NCBI GenBank assembly: GCA_947383215.1
Contig: CANDCP010000001.1
Location: forward strand, 1 to 64,000
DNA length: 64,000 bases
Source: an uncultured Roseburia sp.
Lineage (GTDB): Bacteria; Bacillota; Clostridia; Lachnospirales; Lachnospiraceae
Direction: 5' to 3'
Below, one piece after another: positions 63,788 through 64,000 of this stretch (position 1 is the first letter of the stretch; each line of letters begins with the position of its first letter). The position numbers and the translations under genes are program-made. Below the pieces are notes generated by a model that worked only from the letters and a program-made list of their open reading frames with translations, was not told the origin of the DNA and ran no database searches.

Positions 63788-64000
63788 ACGTCCATCAGCT
63801 TCATATTTTTCCGATATTCGCTCGGCGACACCCCGCAGGAGCTTTTAAATATTTTCATAAAATGTTTTTCATTATCATAGCCCACGGTCTGACTTACCTC
63901 GATTACCCGCATATCCGTCTCCACCAGAAGGCGCTTCGCCTCCTCCATTCGTATATTTTTTAAATAATTTACAAAATTGCTTCCCGTATACTGTTTAAAC
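63772..64000 (-). CDS. AraC family transcriptional regulator, 3' end only
   Basis: The minus strand encodes the last roughly 75 residues of an AraC/XylS helix-turn-helix domain: YTGSNFVNYLKNIRMEEAKR, then MRVIEVSQTVGYDNEKHFMK and KIFKSSCGVSPSEYRKN, which are the second HTH and the family signature. The start and sensor domain lie beyond the window. It is convergent with the GGDEF gene. The regulator could belong to a carbohydrate system or to a two-component response regulator of the AraC type. Confidence 0.88.
   Translation of the reverse strand, partial: FKQYTGSNFVNYLKNIRMEEAKRLLVETDMRVIEVSQTVGYDNEKHFMKIFKSSCGVSPSEYRKNMKLMDVKGRS

Overview
The window looks like a chromosomal segment of a Gram-positive clostridial bacterium, most likely a member of the Lachnospiraceae. 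The signs are an HprK / HPr-like / WhiA / RapZ block, a type III glutamine synthetase, FtsEX with a coiled-coil M23 hydrolase, a YjfB-type small protein, AGGAGG-type ribosome binding sites and consensus sigma-A promoters. Composition is moderate in GC, with one clearly AT-rich island at about 34.9-37.9 kb. Most genes are on the minus strand. No species can be named from the sequence alone.

Layout. (1) 0.06-0.25 kb: a small unknown protein. (2) 0.4-18.3 kb, minus strand: a 17-gene surface-glycan operon behind its own promoter (18328-18356). In transcription order it encodes a PglF-type dehydratase, PglE-type aminotransferase, LpxD-like N-acyltransferase, MaoC-like hydratase, PglC-type initiating phosphosugar transferase, PIG-L deacetylase, class I aminotransferase, D-2-hydroxyacid dehydrogenase, ATP-grasp ligase, hexapeptide acetyltransferase, WbsX-like protein, glycosyltransferase, Wzy-type polymerase, pyruvyltransferase, second glycosyltransferase, Wzx flippase and membrane O-acyltransferase. 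(3) 18.4-26.9 kb, minus strand: transglutaminase-like protein, CtpA protease, M23 hydrolase, FtsX, FtsE, PucR/CdaR regulator, YitT transporter and a WecB/TagA/CpsF-family protein. (4) 26.9-27.5 kb: a long AT-rich intergenic region with a tight DnaA-box cluster. (5) 27.5-30.8 kb, plus strand: a sigma factor / membrane protein / ABC exporter cassette. (6) 30.9-34.9 kb: SH3-NlpC/P60 wall hydrolase, thioredoxin reductase, YjfB-like protein, RidA and a CvfB-like RNA-binding protein. (7) 34.9-37.9 kb: an AT-rich accessory array of three small cargo modules (HicA with truncated HicB, RelB/YoeB, and a two-TM unknown protein), separated by a repeated element.

(8) 37.9-42.5 kb: acyl-ACP thioesterase, tRNA-Gln(CUG), YigZ and a class A PBP. 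(9) 42.6-49.0 kb: an MBL hydrolase, a transposase scrap, the nitrogen genes amt, PII and glnN, and fba. (10) 49.1-59.3 kb, minus strand: ftsH, uvrC, hprK, M18 aminopeptidase, murB, rapZ, whiA, an HPr-like protein and a DagK-type kinase. (11) 59.6-64.0 kb: pyrG behind a probable attenuator, a zinc-ribbon protein, a LacI-type-sensor/GGDEF protein, and the 3' end of an AraC-type regulator running off the window.

Most interesting: the repeated-element array at 34.9-37.9 kb, which repeats the stop-codon region and following hairpin of the thioesterase gene between small cargo genes. Next are the DnaA-box cluster away from dnaA, the chemical logic of the glycan operon (a MaoC hydratase beside an LpxD-like N-acyltransferase, and an aminotransferase / 2-hydroxyacid dehydrogenase / ATP-grasp set), the HPr-like protein with Glu15, and leader structures at glnN and pyrG.
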